Positions 15,844 to 27,065 are shown, numbered from the stretch's first letter. The stretch is 33,947 nt of DNA from Actinomycetota bacterium (GCA_023481285.1 JAMCWL010000008.1:1-33947), one strand, 5' to 3'. Numbers and translations are program-made. Notes: generated by a model from the letters alone, not told the origin.

Positions 15844-16199
15844 GCTCCCTTAACCAAGATTCCGGCCCGCTCTGCGGCCTTAATAAAAGCCCTTTCCACT
15901 TCGCGAAAGGGCTGCCCTGCGATTTCTCGCCTGGCCACGATGACGATGTCCCGATTGTCCGCCAGGCGAGCCTCATTAAGTCGATATGCTTCCCGCAAAA
16001 GTCGCTTGACTCTGTTTCTAACGACCGCGCCGCCGATCTGGCGCCCGACCGTATAACCAATCCTACGAGGACCTGCGGTTCCAAGGGCGATTACCACGAG
16101 GCCCCGCGCCGCTCCTGCCCTTCCCTCCGCGAAGACGCGAGCAAAATCCGCCGTGCGCTTCAGGCTCGCCTCTCTCTTCCTACGCGGAGAGGCGTTCAC
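15840..16199 (-). CDS. rnpA: ribonuclease P protein component
   Basis: 119 residues. Protein subunit of RNase P, which matures tRNA 5' ends. Recognised by [10 protein letters not shown] near the N terminus, [26 protein letters not shown] (the RNR box binding the catalytic RNA) and DIVIVAR. The GTG at 16199 lies inside the end of rpmH, so the genes overlap by 20 bases in different frames. No other ATG, GTG or TTG codon lies before the conserved region, so this overlap is probably real and gives coupling. Confidence 0.93.
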   Translation of the reverse strand: MNASPRRKREASLKRTADFARVFAEGRAGAARGLVVIALGTAGPRRIGYTVGRQIGGAVVRNRVKRLLREAYRLNEARLADNRDIVIVARREIAGQPFREVERAFIKAAERAGILVKGA

Positions 16200-16314
16200 G
16201 ATTCTTACGCCTGCGATTTGCGAGAATACGCCGCCCCGCCTTAGTCCTCATCCGGACTCTAAATCCGTGCGTCTTCTTCCTTCTGCGATTATTGGGCTGA
16301 TATGTTCTCTTCAC
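16180..16314 (-). CDS. rpmH: 50S ribosomal protein L34
   Basis: Too short for the ORF track. Translating the minus strand from GTG at 16314 gives a 44-residue basic protein beginning [20 protein letters not shown] and continuing [16 protein letters not shown], i.e. canonical L34 with a short NRERLSA tail. The TAG stop lies at 16180-16182, 20 bases inside rnpA. Preceded by a consensus promoter 32 bases upstream. Confidence 0.95.
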   Translation of the reverse strand: MKRTYQPNNRRRKKTHGFRVRMRTKAGRRILANRRRKNRERLSA

Positions 16315-16345
16315 GCTCTACCCTTTCGTCTAAAGAACGTCCCTA

Positions 16346-16375
16346 ATTATATGGATGTCCGCGTTTTGGTGTCAA
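16346..16375 (-). promoter_or_regulatory. rpmH operon promoter
   Basis: On the minus strand a perfect TTGACA (16375-16370), an 18-base spacer and a perfect TATAAT (16351-16346) lead into rpmH (GTG at 16314). This should drive rpmH-rnpA-yidD-yidC-jag. Confidence 0.88.
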
Positions 16376-16893
16376 GAAAGCACGGCCAGCGCTTCTTCTG
16401 TGGAAAATGTGCAAAACTCGTGACGGCGCTGGACATCGCGTTTCGCCCGGTTTATCTTATCTCTAGTGGCGCCAGCCTTGAGGTCAACCCCTTGCCAGCA
16501 TTATCCCTGGTAAATGCGGTACTGCCTGGTCTCGGCGGTGACCTAAAGCTGGCGCAGGCTTGAGCTGCTGTTAGAGTAATTTTTGCCGGCGTTAGGCGTT
16601 CTTTTTCATAGTTTTCCATAGGCATGGCTCTTTTCGCAGGCGTAGAGTCGCCTTGTGGGGCAACGCGAGGGGCGAAGGTCTGAAATTTTCTCGCCAATGA
16701 CGAGCTTTTCCCTTTTTCCACAGATGTGGAATTCTCTGTGGAGAAAGAGCTCTTTTAGCCTGCTCAGCCTATGCCGACGGGCTCTTTCTAAATATACGAG
16801 GGTGGACTTCTGGCCCGTCAAGGGCTCGGCCTGCTTGTTAATTTCAACCTTGATATCCGGTGGAATAACGGATTCCAAGGGGTAGGATGACAC
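16376..16893. other. oriC upstream segment with DnaA boxes
   Basis: This roughly 520-base non-coding stretch between rpmH and the HATPase gene holds DnaA-box 9-mers. TGTGGAAAA (16399-16407) and TGTGCAAAA (16408-16416) are directly adjacent, each the reverse of TTWTNCACA. TTTTCCACA (16714-16722) and the reverse TGTGGAGAA (16737-16745, one mismatch) form an inverted pair around TGTGGAATT. TTTTCCATA (16612-16620) is a near match. A long inverted repeat lies at 16469-16555. ORFs on either strand here look spurious. Together with the dnaA-dnaN spacer this suggests a bipartite origin. Confidence 0.75.
16469..16555. repeat. imperfect inverted repeat in the oriC segment
   Basis: GCGCCAGCCTTGAGGTCA (16469-16486) faces TGACCTAAAGCTGGCGC (16539-16555), which is its reverse complement with one substitution and one missing base. 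The 52-base interior has further short complementarity (GCCAG/CTGG). It could form a cruciform or RNA hairpin, or be a protein-binding site. No known element is recognised. Confidence 0.6.
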
Positions 16894-17673
16894 ATGTTGA
16901 AAGATTTTCTGGAAAAGATTGAGGCGCGAGGGGAGAATGGTCCTGAAAGCTCAGCCCTTGCGCCAGCCCGTCTTGCTATCTACGACTCGCCGGCTGTCGC
17001 GCCCCGCGTCGTCGAGCTTACGGCGGATGATTACGATGGTTTTATCGGTTTAATCGCGACCAAAACGTACCAGTTTTCGCAGGAAAAAGGGGGCAAGCTT
17101 CCGTTTACGATCATAAAAGAGGTCATCGAGAATCTTATTCACGCATATTTTAAAGAGATCGTCATTACCATCCTCGACGAAGGGAACACCATCCGCATCT
17201 CCGACCAGGGGCCGGGAATCGTAAATAAGGATAAAGCGTTCGAGCCCGGATTTTCGACCGCGACGCAGGACATGAAGAGGTTTATCCGGGGGGTCGGCAG
17301 CGGTCTTCCAATCGTCAAGGAGTCTCTCTCTCTTCTCGGAGGAGCCGTAATCATCGAGGACAACCTCTCGAGCGGGACGGTGGTCACCATCCGCGTTCCA
17401 GGCAAGCGCGAGACCGCGCCCGGACCCGAGCCTTCAGATGGCGATCAGCCGTGCTACCCCCTTTCCTACCGGCAAAAAAAGGTTCTCTCGCTCATCATGG
17501 AGCTTTCAATTGCCGGTCCCTCTATCATCGCCAAATCTCTAGGCATTAGCCTTAGCACCGTATACAGGGATTTGCTATACTTGGAGGGGCAAGGCCTCGT
17601 CGACTACGACCGCCAAGGAAAGAGATCTCTCACGCCCCGCGGCATTGAGCTTCTCAGCGGCCGTTCAAATTAA
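16894..17673 (+). CDS. HATPase_c (GHKL) protein with C-terminal winged helix, oriC-linked, unknown function
   Basis: 259 residues. Residues about 70-170 form a GHKL ATP-binding domain: N-box [11 protein letters not shown] (about 71), G1 box DQGPGI (about 107), G2 box [12 protein letters not shown] (about 135), then GTVVTIRVP. No phosphoacceptor His domain, receiver or membrane segment is seen, so it is not an ordinary sensor kinase; the ATPase part resembles anti-sigma or histidine kinase modules. Residues about 193-255 form a winged helix ([27 protein letters not shown]). ATG has AGGA 6 bases upstream. It ends 14 bases before dnaA, so it is probably co-transcribed with dnaA and may regulate initiation or dnaA expression (inference). 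Confidence 0.75.
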   Translation: MLKDFLEKIEARGENGPESSALAPARLAIYDSPAVAPRVVELTADDYDGFIGLIATKTYQFSQEKGGKLPFTIIKEVIENLIHAYFKEIVITILDEGNTIRISDQGPGIVNKDKAFEPGFSTATQDMKRFIRGVGSGLPIVKESLSLLGGAVIIEDNLSSGTVVTIRVPGKRETAPGPEPSDGDQPCYPLSYRQKKVLSLIMELSIAGPSIIAKSLGISLSTVYRDLLYLEGQGLVDYDRQGKRSLTPRGIELLSGRSN

Positions 17674-17687
17674 GGACTGGAGCTTTA

Positions 17688-19031
17688 ATGGACGAACTCT
17701 CCGGCATCTGGGAAGGCGCCCTCGAAGTCATTCAGCGTCAACTGAATACCCCGACCTTCAAGACCTGGTTTGAGAATACTTCTCCCATATCGATAGATGA
17801 CAGCACCCTTACAATTTCGGCTCCCAGTCCATTCGCGAAGGACTGGCTGGAAACCAGATATTCGAGCCTCATCGCCGACGCATTAAGGCAAGTAACCGGA
17901 AGCCCCATCAATGTCCGCGTGATCGTTGGCGATATTCCTAGCGGGAATGGCGCGTTGAGCCAGCCGACCGTCGACGCCTCGACGGCGGTCCGGCAGCCGC
18001 CCCAGGCGCTGAACCCCAAATATACCTTCGAGTCTTTTGTCATCGGTGGCTCGAACCGGTTTGCTCATGCTGCCGCTCTAGCGGTCGCTGAAAAGCCGGC
18101 GCAGGCTTACAACCCCCTCTTTATTTACGGGGGGGTCGGGCTTGGCAAGACACACCTTTTGCAGGCAATCGCTCACTATGTTCAACTGCACCATCCTCAC
18201 CTACGAACCAGGTATGTCTCTTGCGAAAAATTTCTAAATGATTTTGTCGCCTCCATCAGGGATAAGGATAAGATCATCGGCTTTCAAAAGCGCTACCGCT
18301 ATAATGACGTTCTTCTAGTCGACGATATACAATTCCTCGAGAATAAGGAGGGGACCCAGGAGGAGTTCTTCCATACCTTTAACACTCTTTATGAGGCGGG
18401 TAAGCAGATCGTCATCTCGAGCGACCGCCCTCCCAAGGATATTGCTACCCTCGAGGACAGATTAAGAAGTAGGTTTGAATGGGGCTTGATTACAGACATA
18501 CAGCCCCCTGACCTTGAAACGAGAATTGCCATCCTCTCGAAGAAGGCACAGCATGAGGGAGTCGACGTGCCGTATGACGTCCTGGAATTCATCGCCGCCA
18601 AAATACTGTCGAACATCCGAGAGATCGAGGGCGCGTTGATCAGGGTCCTTGCTTTTTCATCCCTTACGACCAGCCCGATAACCGTAGATCTGGCAAGAGA
18701 GGTTCTTAAAGACGTCTTTCCTGATAGAGCAACGCGGCCAATTTCCATACAATCCATCGCCCAGGAGGTCTGTCACTACTTCGCCATATCAAAGAGTCAA
18801 CTGACGGGCAATAAGAGAAGCCAGTCCGTCGTATACCCGAGGCAGATCGCCATGTACCTCTCTCGAGACCTGACCGACATGTCCCTTCCAAAGATTGGGG
18901 AGGAGTTCGGCGGCCGGGACCACACCACAGTCATGTATGCCGTCTCAAAGATTGAAAAGTTGATAAATACGAAGCGCGAGGTTTATAACCAGATTCAAGA
19001 ATTAACCAATCGCATTAAACAAAAGGGTTGA
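17688..19031 (+). CDS. dnaA: chromosomal replication initiator DnaA
   Basis: 447 residues, full length. Domain I (about 1-80, [22 protein letters not shown]) is followed by a short linker and the AAA+ domain with [19 protein letters not shown], Walker [15 protein letters not shown], Walker [22 protein letters not shown] and sensor II region [13 protein letters not shown]. Domain IV ends with the DnaA signature [18 protein letters not shown]. It binds DnaA boxes and opens the origin when ATP-bound. ATG 17688 has GGAG about 8 bases upstream. Linked to the HATPase-HTH gene (14 bases apart). A probable origin-opening element follows immediately. Confidence 0.98.
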   Translation: MDELSGIWEGALEVIQRQLNTPTFKTWFENTSPISIDDSTLTISAPSPFAKDWLETRYSSLIADALRQVTGSPINVRVIVGDIPSGNGALSQPTVDASTAVRQPPQALNPKYTFESFVIGGSNRFAHAAALAVAEKPAQAYNPLFIYGGVGLGKTHLLQAIAHYVQLHHPHLRTRYVSCEKFLNDFVASIRDKDKIIGFQKRYRYNDVLLVDDIQFLENKEGTQEEFFHTFNTLYEAGKQIVISSDRPPKDIATLEDRLRSRFEWGLITDIQPPDLETRIAILSKKAQHEGVDVPYDVLEFIAAKILSNIREIEGALIRVLAFSSLTTSPITVDLAREVLKDVFPDRATRPISIQSIAQEVCHYFAISKSQLTGNKRSQSVVYPRQIAMYLSRDLTDMSLPKIGEEFGGRDHTTVMYAVSKIEKLINTKREVYNQIQELTNRIKQKG

Positions 19032-19214
19032 TTGTGGAGAGGCCTGTTAATATAAGCGGGGATTTCGATATTTTTAACAGCGGTAAACACTTGATCCGCA
19101 GCGCTCTCTACAGGGAAGCTCTTTTCTCACGTCGTGCTCTACTATTAACTAACAGCTTCCACAGCCCTTACTACTACATACTACCTCTTTAATGTTATAG
19201 AACGGAGGAGCTAA
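19032..19214. other. dnaA-dnaN spacer with probable basal unwinding element (DnaA box plus DnaA-trios)
   Basis: The 183-base spacer has TGTGGAGAG (19033-19041, DnaA-box-like) at its start. Near its end, CTTCCACA (19156-19163) is followed by GCCC and then TTACTACTACATACTACC (19168-19185). The order box, short GC-rich gap, TTA/CTA triplet run is the same as the Bacillus subtilis oriC unwinding module (DnaA-trios), which also lies between dnaA and dnaN. The box itself is weak (two mismatches to TTWTNCACA). An AT-rich stretch (TCTTTAATGTTATAGAA) follows, then the dnaN SD. Confidence 0.7.
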
Positions 19215-20309
19215 ATGAGGATAAAGGTTTCACAGGAGGAGCTTAACTCGGCAGTTTCAATCGCCCTTAGGGCGATATCGATGAGAAGTATTCTACCTAT
19301 TTTATCCGGGGCAAGGCTGGTGGTTAACGAGGGAAAGCTAAATATATCGGCAACCGACCTAGATATAACTCTCCACTGCTCGATCGCTGTGAATGTGGAA
19401 GAGGAAGGAAGGGCCGTCATCCCAGCGAAGCTCCTCGGGGAAGCGGTGAAGAGCCTGCCATCAAGCATGGTCGATTTGTCGGTGGATAACAATGACGGAC
19501 AGGCGAGCATATCTTGTGAAAATGCCCACTACGTAATAAAAACGATGCCCTTAGAAGATTATCCTCAATTACCGGAGAGCGATATGAAAGGGGCGATAAG
19601 ATTATCAGGGGAAGTGCTCTCTGAAGCGATAAGGCAAGTAATAAAGGCTGTAGGAAGAGACGAGGCCAGACCGACGCTCGGCGGCGTCCTTTTCACAGCG
19701 AACGGCGAAAAGATGAAGATGGTGAGTACGGACTCTTATAGGCTTGCCGTTAAAGAGATCAACACGGAAGGAGGGGAGGGAGAGCTTGAGCTAATCATAC
19801 CAGGGCGAGCGGTTGAAGAGCTGGGAAAATTAACTGGAGAAGATAGTATATCGATGAATGTTGGAGATGGTCAGGTTTTCTATAAAGCGGGGGAAACGGA
19901 ACTCATATCGCGGCTTATTGAGGGGCAGTTTCCTAAATACGAACAACTGCTGCCGAACGAGTGGGCGACCAGGGTAAGATTCGATAAAGAGATGATGATA
20001 TCCGCGATCAAAAGGATATCGGTTATCTCCCCGACCACCGCTATAGTAAGAGTCGTGATTGACGGAGATGTGATGAAGTTTAATTCGTATGCGCAGGATA
20101 TAGGCTCCGCCGATGATGAGGTGAGATGCACGACGGAAGGGGAGAAGGTAGAGATAGCCTTCAACGCACAGTACTTACTGGACGGATTAACGGCTGTTCG
20201 GGGAAGTGAGGCATATATAGAAATGAGCTCGCCGATAAAACCCGCGGTGATAAAGTCGACCGACAAACAAGATTATATATACCTCATCATGCCGATAAGG
20301 CTTAGTTGA
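19215..20309 (+). CDS. dnaN: DNA polymerase III sliding clamp, beta subunit
   Basis: 364 residues with three repeated clamp domains; N terminus MRIKVSQEELNSAVSIALRAI, LPILSGARL, and C terminus YIYLIMPIRLS, matching the family's usual P-M-R-L/S ending. Forms the ring that tethers replicative polymerases and other factors to DNA. ATG has GGAGGAG 5 bases upstream. Its codon choice looks more AT-rich (many ATA, AGG, AGA) than the neighbours; recF shares this partly. The S4 gene follows by a 1-base TGATG overlap. Confidence 0.98.
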   Translation: MRIKVSQEELNSAVSIALRAISMRSILPILSGARLVVNEGKLNISATDLDITLHCSIAVNVEEEGRAVIPAKLLGEAVKSLPSSMVDLSVDNNDGQASISCENAHYVIKTMPLEDYPQLPESDMKGAIRLSGEVLSEAIRQVIKAVGRDEARPTLGGVLFTANGEKMKMVSTDSYRLAVKEINTEGGEGELELIIPGRAVEELGKLTGEDSISMNVGDGQVFYKAGETELISRLIEGQFPKYEQLLPNEWATRVRFDKEMMISAIKRISVISPTTAIVRVVIDGDVMKFNSYAQDIGSADDEVRCTTEGEKVEIAFNAQYLLDGLTAVRGSEAYIEMSSPIKPAVIKSTDKQDYIYLIMPIRLS

Positions 20310-20521
20310 TGAGGGTGGTAGAGGTTGAAGCAGGAACAAAGTTGGAACAGCTCTTGAAGTACGCCGGCCTTTATGAGAGCGGAGGTCTGGCGAAGAGAGA
20401 GATACAAGCCGGATTGGTTAAAGTCAACGGAGCCGTCGAGGAGAGACGAGGACGACGGCTCAAAGATGGAGATATTATAGAAGCGGCGGGCGCTAAAATA
20501 GAGGTTAAAGTAGTAGAATAG
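20309..20521 (+). CDS. S4-domain RNA-binding protein (YaaA/RlbA-like)
   Basis: About 70 residues with a single S4 fold: TKLEQLLKYAGLYESGGLAKREIQAGLVKVNGAVEERRGRRLKDGDII. In many Gram-positives such a gene sits between dnaN and recF. It probably binds structured RNA (rRNA or tRNA). The track uses TTG 20306; ATG 20309 overlaps the dnaN stop as TGATG and is the likelier start. recF starts 5 bases after its stop. Confidence 0.88.
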   Translation: MRVVEVEAGTKLEQLLKYAGLYESGGLAKREIQAGLVKVNGAVEERRGRRLKDGDIIEAAGAKIEVKVVE

Positions 20522-20526
20522 ATTGT

Positions 20527-21594
20527 ATGCGCATCGATGAGTTGAGGCTCTTCAGCTTCAGGAACTTCAGTACCTTTCACGTAGAGCTCGGCCCGGGTTT
20601 TAACCTCGTCATCGGAAAAAATGCCTGTGGTAAGACGAATCTCCTCGAGTCGGTATACCTTCTCTCAACCGGCAAATCCCAGCGCACCTCCTCTATTAAA
20701 GAGATCATTAGGTTTGGGGAGAGCGCGGCGAGAGTCGAGGCGATAGGAAGTGCCGGCGAGCGGCGGGTTGAAATGGCGCTATCCATATCCGGAGCATCAA
20801 GCCTTTTTAGGGTTAACGGCGTCCGACACGATCGAAAAAAAAGAGAATCGCCGATTCCGACGAGCCTCTTCTCCCCCGACCATCTCCGATTGATAAAGGG
20901 CTCTCCCGAAGAGAGAAGAGATCTCCTCGACGGGATACTCTCTCAAATAAACCCAATATACGCGCACAAAAGGGCGTCCTATTCAAAGGTGCTGAGAGAG
21001 AGAAACGCGGCTCTTCAGAGAGTCGCGGCCGGAAAGATGAACTCCGAGGTGATAGAGCTCTTTGACGACCAATTGATCCCATTGGGAAAAGTGATCGTCG
21101 AGGAGAGAGCGGCGATGGTGGAAGAACTCTCATCAACCGCCTCGGAGATGTATGGAGAGCTTGCAGCCGGGGGACTCTACATAGCATACGTGAGCCAACT
21201 CTATCCGAGCCTCGATATCGAAGGGTCGTTCAGAGAGCGGCTTAAAGAGAGGAGACCGGCAGAACTGGCGAGAGGCGTGACGCTCGTCGGTCCTCACAGG
21301 GACGATCTTCTCATAAGCTTGGGAGCTCACGAAATGAGGGCCTTTGCCTCCCAGGGAGAACAAAGGACGGCCTGCCTGGCGATAAAGCTTGCCGAGGCAA
21401 AGATACTCGAGAGGAAGTTTCGCGTGAGACCGATTCTGATCCTCGACGATGTGATGAGCGAGCTTGACGAAGCTCGAAGGCGTGCGCTGATGGAGAGGGT
21501 GCTCTCCGGAGGGCAGGCCCTCTTGTCGAGCACAAACAAGGAGTACTTTTCACAATTCGAGCTCTCCAGGGCGGAGGTGATCGATCTTGGGTGA
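20527..21594 (+). CDS. recF: DNA replication and repair protein RecF
   Basis: 355 residues. SMC/ABC-type ATPase that helps load RecA at gaps. N-terminal LRLFSFRNFSTFHVELGPGFNLVIGKNACGKTNLLESVYLLS holds Walker A; the C-terminal part has the signature/Walker B region, FASQGEQRTACLAIKLAEAKIL and PILILDDVMSELDEARR. Frame and length are normal. Its 3' end overlaps the DUF721 gene by 8 bases. Confidence 0.97.
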   Translation: MRIDELRLFSFRNFSTFHVELGPGFNLVIGKNACGKTNLLESVYLLSTGKSQRTSSIKEIIRFGESAARVEAIGSAGERRVEMALSISGASSLFRVNGVRHDRKKRESPIPTSLFSPDHLRLIKGSPEERRDLLDGILSQINPIYAHKRASYSKVLRERNAALQRVAAGKMNSEVIELFDDQLIPLGKVIVEERAAMVEELSSTASEMYGELAAGGLYIAYVSQLYPSLDIEGSFRERLKERRPAELARGVTLVGPHRDDLLISLGAHEMRAFASQGEQRTACLAIKLAEAKILERKFRVRPILILDDVMSELDEARRRALMERVLSGGQALLSSTNKEYFSQFELSRAEVIDLG

Positions 21595-22096
21595 CCCGAT
21601 CATCCTGGGCGATCTTCTGGCGGTTGCGGCGCGGAGCCCGGAGCTGCTCACGGAGACTCGCCTCCGCTCCGTCTGGCAGGCTGCGGTTGGCAAGAGGACG
21701 GCCACCAACGCCAAACCGGGACGCTTGAAAAAGGGCGTACTCTATGTGTCCACGCGAGACGCCGTCTGGGCGAATCAGCTCTCCTTTATCAAGGAGGACA
21801 TCCTGGAAAGACTGAATGCGGAGCTCCCCAACTCCGTCAAGGACGTGCGCTTCGCCTCCGCCGGATGGTCGGAAGAGCCGTCTGCAAGAAAAGAGAGGAA
21901 GCTGTCGCTGTCGGAGGAGGAGACCCGTGCTCTCGAGAGGACGGCTGCCTCGGCCCCGGGCTGGCTGCGAGAGCGCATAATCGCTTCCTCGGCGGCCGCC
22001 AAGCTTGTTGCCAAGGAGCGGCTGCGGGAAGGTTGGCGGGATTGCCCCTCGTGCGGACGGCTCACGCCGCCGCCCGGCTGCCCGCTCTGTCGATGA
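21587..22096 (+). CDS. DUF721/DciA-like protein with C-terminal zinc ribbon
   Basis: 169 residues. The N-terminal half is DUF721 (VWQAAVGKRTATNAKPGRLKKGVLYVSTRDAVWANQLSFIKEDILERLN). This family includes DciA, which recruits or loads the replicative helicase in bacteria lacking DnaC/DnaI. A charged linker is followed by CPSCGRLTPPPGCPLC, a C-x2-C ... C-x2-C ribbon at the very C terminus that is not part of the core domain. TTG start overlaps recF by 8 bases, with GGAGGTGATC just upstream. The recF-DUF721-gyrB order is typical of Actinobacteria. Confidence 0.85.
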   Translation: MGDPIILGDLLAVAARSPELLTETRLRSVWQAAVGKRTATNAKPGRLKKGVLYVSTRDAVWANQLSFIKEDILERLNAELPNSVKDVRFASAGWSEEPSARKERKLSLSEEETRALERTAASAPGWLRERIIASSAAAKLVAKERLREGWRDCPSCGRLTPPPGCPLCR

Positions 22097-22132
22097 AAAA
22101 GCAGAGCTACGCCCCAAAATCGGGCCGAAATG

Positions 22133-22141
22133 TGATACAAT
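22133..22141 (+). promoter_or_regulatory. extended -10 candidate for gyrB
   Basis: TGATACAAT is an extended -10 element (TGn plus TACAAT) 60 bases before the gyrB start. No clear -35 is seen, which is compatible with an extended -10 promoter. Confidence 0.4.
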
Positions 22142-22143
22142 AA

Positions 22144-24105
<1,962 letters not shown>

Positions 24106-24156
24106 GTGGCAGCCAGCGCGGCCACTCATGAACATTTATAGTCTGACAAGGGAGCT

Positions 24157-26592
24157 GTGGAGTTGGCAGAGGATCTGAACGGAAGAATCGAAATCATAGA
24201 GATAGAAGAAGAGATGAAATCCTCCTACATCGATTACGCTATGAGCGTAATCGTAGGCAGAGCGCTTCCTGATGTGCGCGATGGCTTAAAGCCCGTGCAC
24301 CGGCGCATCCTTTATGCCATGCATGACATGGGGATGCTCCCCGGACGTCCGTTCAAGAAGTGCGCGAGGATCGTCGGCGAGGTTCTCGGCAAGTACCACC
24401 CACACGGAGACATGGCCGTCTACGACGCCCTGGTCAGGATGGCTCAGGACTTCTCGGTCCGCTACGAGCTGATCGACGGGTATGGCAACTTCGGCTCGGT
24501 CGACGGCGATTCGCCGGCCGCCATGCGATATACCGAAGCGCGGTTGTCTAAAATAGCGACCGAGCTCTTGCGAGACATCGACAAAGAGACGGTCGCCTTC
24601 GTGCCGAATTTCGACGACACGCTGACCGAACCGTCCGTTCTCCCGAGCAGAATACCCAATCTCCTGGTCAACGGCTCGTCTGGCATAGCCGTGGGCATGG
24701 CGACCAACATTCCCCCTCACAACCTAGGGGAGGTCATCGACGCGACCATAGCGCTCATCGACAACCCAGAGGCGACCGCCAAGGATCTCATGAAACACGT
24801 CAAAGGCCCAGACTTTCCCACCGCCGGCATCATAATGGGCAGGGGGGGCATCAGGGACACCTACGAGTCCGGGCGGGGCTCGATCACCGTGCGCGGGAGG
24901 GCGCACTTCGAGGAGACGAAGACCGGCAAGAATCGGATAGTCGTCACCGAGCTGCCCTACCAGGTGAACAAGGCCCGAATGGCTCAGAAGATCGCCGAGC
25001 TCGTTCGCGAAAAGAAAATAACGGAGATATCCGACCTGCGGGACGAGTCGGACAGGAGAGGAATGCGCCTCGTCGTCGAGGTGAAGCGGGACGCGATTCC
25101 CCAGGTGGTGCTAAATAAGCTTTACAAGCACACGCAACTCGAGACATCGTTCGGCGTAATCATGCTGGCTCTCGTAGACGGGGTGCCGAGGACGCTGTCG
25201 CTTCCCCAGACGCTCAGCCACTATGTGGATCACCAGAAAGAGGTCGTCGTCAGGCGGACAAGGTACGAGCTGGCCAAGGCAGAGGCGAGGGCGCACGTCC
25301 TGGAGGGACTCCTCATCGCCCTGAAGAACCTAGACGAAGTCATCAAGACGATTAGGGGATCGAAGACCGTCGAGAGCGCCAGAACGAACCTCGTTGCGAA
25401 GTTCGAGCTTACCGAGATACAGGCGCAGGCCATACTCGACATGCGCCTCCAGAAGCTGACCGGCCTCGAGCGGCAAAAGATCGAAGAGGAGCACAAGGAG
25501 CTGCTCGAGAGGATCGCCCACCTCAAGGGAATTCTCGCGGACGAGACGAAAGTCTACGGGATCATTAAAGAGGAGCTCCTTGAGATCAAAGAGAAGTACA
25601 AGGACCCAAGGCGAACACAGATATCGGCGTCCGCCGCCGAGATCGAGCTGGAGGATTTGATAGCCGAAGAGGACATGGTCATCACGGTGACCAAGTCGGG
25701 CTATGTGAAGCGCCTGCCGGCAACAACTTACCGGCAGCAAGCTCGCGGGGGGAAGGGCGTTTCGGGAATGAATCTCAAAGAGGGTGATTTCGTCGAGCAC
25801 CTCTTCGTCAGCTCGACCCATGATTTTATCCTATTCTTTTCAAACAAGGGCAAGGTCTACCGCCTTAAAGTCCACGAATTGCCGCTCGCATCGAGAACGG
25901 CGAGGGGGCAGGCGATCGTTAACGTCCTGCCCTTCGCGCAAGATGAAAAGATCGCCGCCATCATAACGACCCGCGATTTCGACGAGGACCGCTTTCTCGC
26001 CATGGCCACCAGGGGAGGTTTGGTTAAGAAGACGCCTTTCCGGGAATACAACACCTCTAGGCGGGATGGAATCCTGGCGATAGGTCTGCGGGGCGACGAC
26101 GAGCTAATAGACGTTAAGATCACAAGCGGAAGCGACGAGCTGGTGCTCGTTTCGGCGAATGGCATGTCCATCCGCTTTAGCGAGACGGACGTCAGGCCGA
26201 TGGGCCGCACGGCTTCGGGCGTGCGCGGAATCGCTCTCGCAGATGACGATAAAGTCATCGCCGTCGAGGTGGTCAGAGAGGACGCCGACCTCTTCATCAT
26301 CACGGACATCGGTCTCGGTAAGCGTACGAGGATGAGTAATTACTCAGTACAGAGACGCGGCGGCCGTGGCCTTAAAACCGCCGAACTCAAGAAGACCAAA
26401 GGGAAGATCGTCGGGGCGCGTCTCGTCACTGACGAGCACGAGCTACTGCTCGTTACGACGGAAGGGATCGTCATCCGGGTGCCGGTAAAGCCGATAAGGA
26501 GACTGGGGCGCGCCACTCAAGGCGTCCGCATCATAAACCTCAAAGGCGGCGACAGGGTCAGCGCCCTGGCGCTGCTTTTCGAAAAAGATTAG
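24157..26592 (+). CDS. gyrA: DNA gyrase subunit A
   Basis: 811 residues. DNA cleavage/religation subunit. N-terminal [33 protein letters not shown], the quinolone-pocket region [23 protein letters not shown] (Asp follows the loop; residue at the Ser83-equivalent is A-V-Y-D type, i.e. MAVYD), catalytic Tyr in [12 protein letters not shown]. The C-terminal beta-pinwheel starts with the GyrA box QARGGKG, which separates gyrase from topoisomerase IV and implies DNA wrapping and negative supercoiling. Start is either GTG 24157 or TTG 24163; GGAG fits the TTG better (8 bases). Confidence 0.97.
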   Translation: MELAEDLNGRIEIIEIEEEMKSSYIDYAMSVIVGRALPDVRDGLKPVHRRILYAMHDMGMLPGRPFKKCARIVGEVLGKYHPHGDMAVYDALVRMAQDFSVRYELIDGYGNFGSVDGDSPAAMRYTEARLSKIATELLRDIDKETVAFVPNFDDTLTEPSVLPSRIPNLLVNGSSGIAVGMATNIPPHNLGEVIDATIALIDNPEATAKDLMKHVKGPDFPTAGIIMGRGGIRDTYESGRGSITVRGRAHFEETKTGKNRIVVTELPYQVNKARMAQKIAELVREKKITEISDLRDESDRRGMRLVVEVKRDAIPQVVLNKLYKHTQLETSFGVIMLALVDGVPRTLSLPQTLSHYVDHQKEVVVRRTRYELAKAEARAHVLEGLLIALKNLDEVIKTIRGSKTVESARTNLVAKFELTEIQAQAILDMRLQKLTGLERQKIEEEHKELLERIAHLKGILADETKVYGIIKEELLEIKEKYKDPRRTQISASAAEIELEDLIAEEDMVITVTKSGYVKRLPATTYRQQARGGKGVSGMNLKEGDFVEHLFVSSTHDFILFFSNKGKVYRLKVHELPLASRTARGQAIVNVLPFAQDEKIAAIITTRDFDEDRFLAMATRGGLVKKTPFREYNTSRRDGILAIGLRGDDELIDVKITSGSDELVLVSANGMSIRFSETDVRPMGRTASGVRGIALADDDKVIAVEVVREDADLFIITDIGLGKRTRMSNYSVQRRGGRGLKTAELKKTKGKIVGARLVTDEHELLLVTTEGIVIRVPVKPIRRLGRATQGVRIINLKGGDRVSALALLFEKD

Positions 26593-26631
26593 GCTTGATA
26601 TATAAGGTACGGAAACACGGGATCCGGCCGA

Positions 26632-27051
26632 ATGCAACAGCCATACGAGACCATAAACCATACCGCCGACGTCGGCCTCAAGGCCAGTGGAGTGACGCTG
26701 GCCGAGGCCTTTGAGAACGCCGCTACGGGCATGTTCTCCCTCATCTCCGATTTGGAAAATGTCGGTTCCGGCGCGGCCCTCGACGTCTACGTCGAAGCGG
26801 AGGACCGGGAGACGCTCCTCGTCGAGTGGCTCAACGAGCTCCTCTACCTGTTCGAGGTCGACCACTGGATATTCAAGCACTTTAGGATAGAGGATACTGA
26901 CGGTGAGCACTACTTAAGAGCGAAGGCCTTTGGAGAAGAGCTTGACCTGGGCCGACATCAGATAAAAATCCAAATCAAGGCGGTCACGTACCACATGCTC
27001 AAAGTCGAGCATGACGACCGTTGGATCGCCCAGGTAATCTTCGATGTTTGA
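26632..27051 (+). CDS. archease, RtcB cofactor
   Basis: 139 residues, normal length. N terminus YETINHTADVGLKASG (metal-binding Asp), AFENAATGMFSLI, LLVEWLNELLYLFEVDHWIF, and the C-terminal IKAVTYHMLKVE...VIFDV. Archease promotes RtcB guanylylation and turnover. It directly precedes rtcB (14 bases to the GTG), so the pair forms an RNA-ligation module; widespread in archaea and patchy in bacteria. No strong SD is seen at ATG 26632. Confidence 0.95.
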   Translation: MQQPYETINHTADVGLKASGVTLAEAFENAATGMFSLISDLENVGSGAALDVYVEAEDRETLLVEWLNELLYLFEVDHWIFKHFRIEDTDGEHYLRAKAFGEELDLGRHQIKIQIKAVTYHMLKVEHDDRWIAQVIFDV

Positions 27052-27065
27052 GTTGTGGAGGGGCA

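Noticed and set aside
16452-16721. Minus-strand 89-aa ORF in the origin segment, and 16153-16563 plus
   Set aside because: They cover rpmH or DnaA boxes and an inverted repeat, have no homology I recognise and no start signals.
24106-24156. AGTGGC/GCCACT hairpin between gyrB and gyrA as a terminator
   Set aside because: Only six base pairs, no T-run, and gyrA follows immediately; the two genes are more likely co-transcribed.
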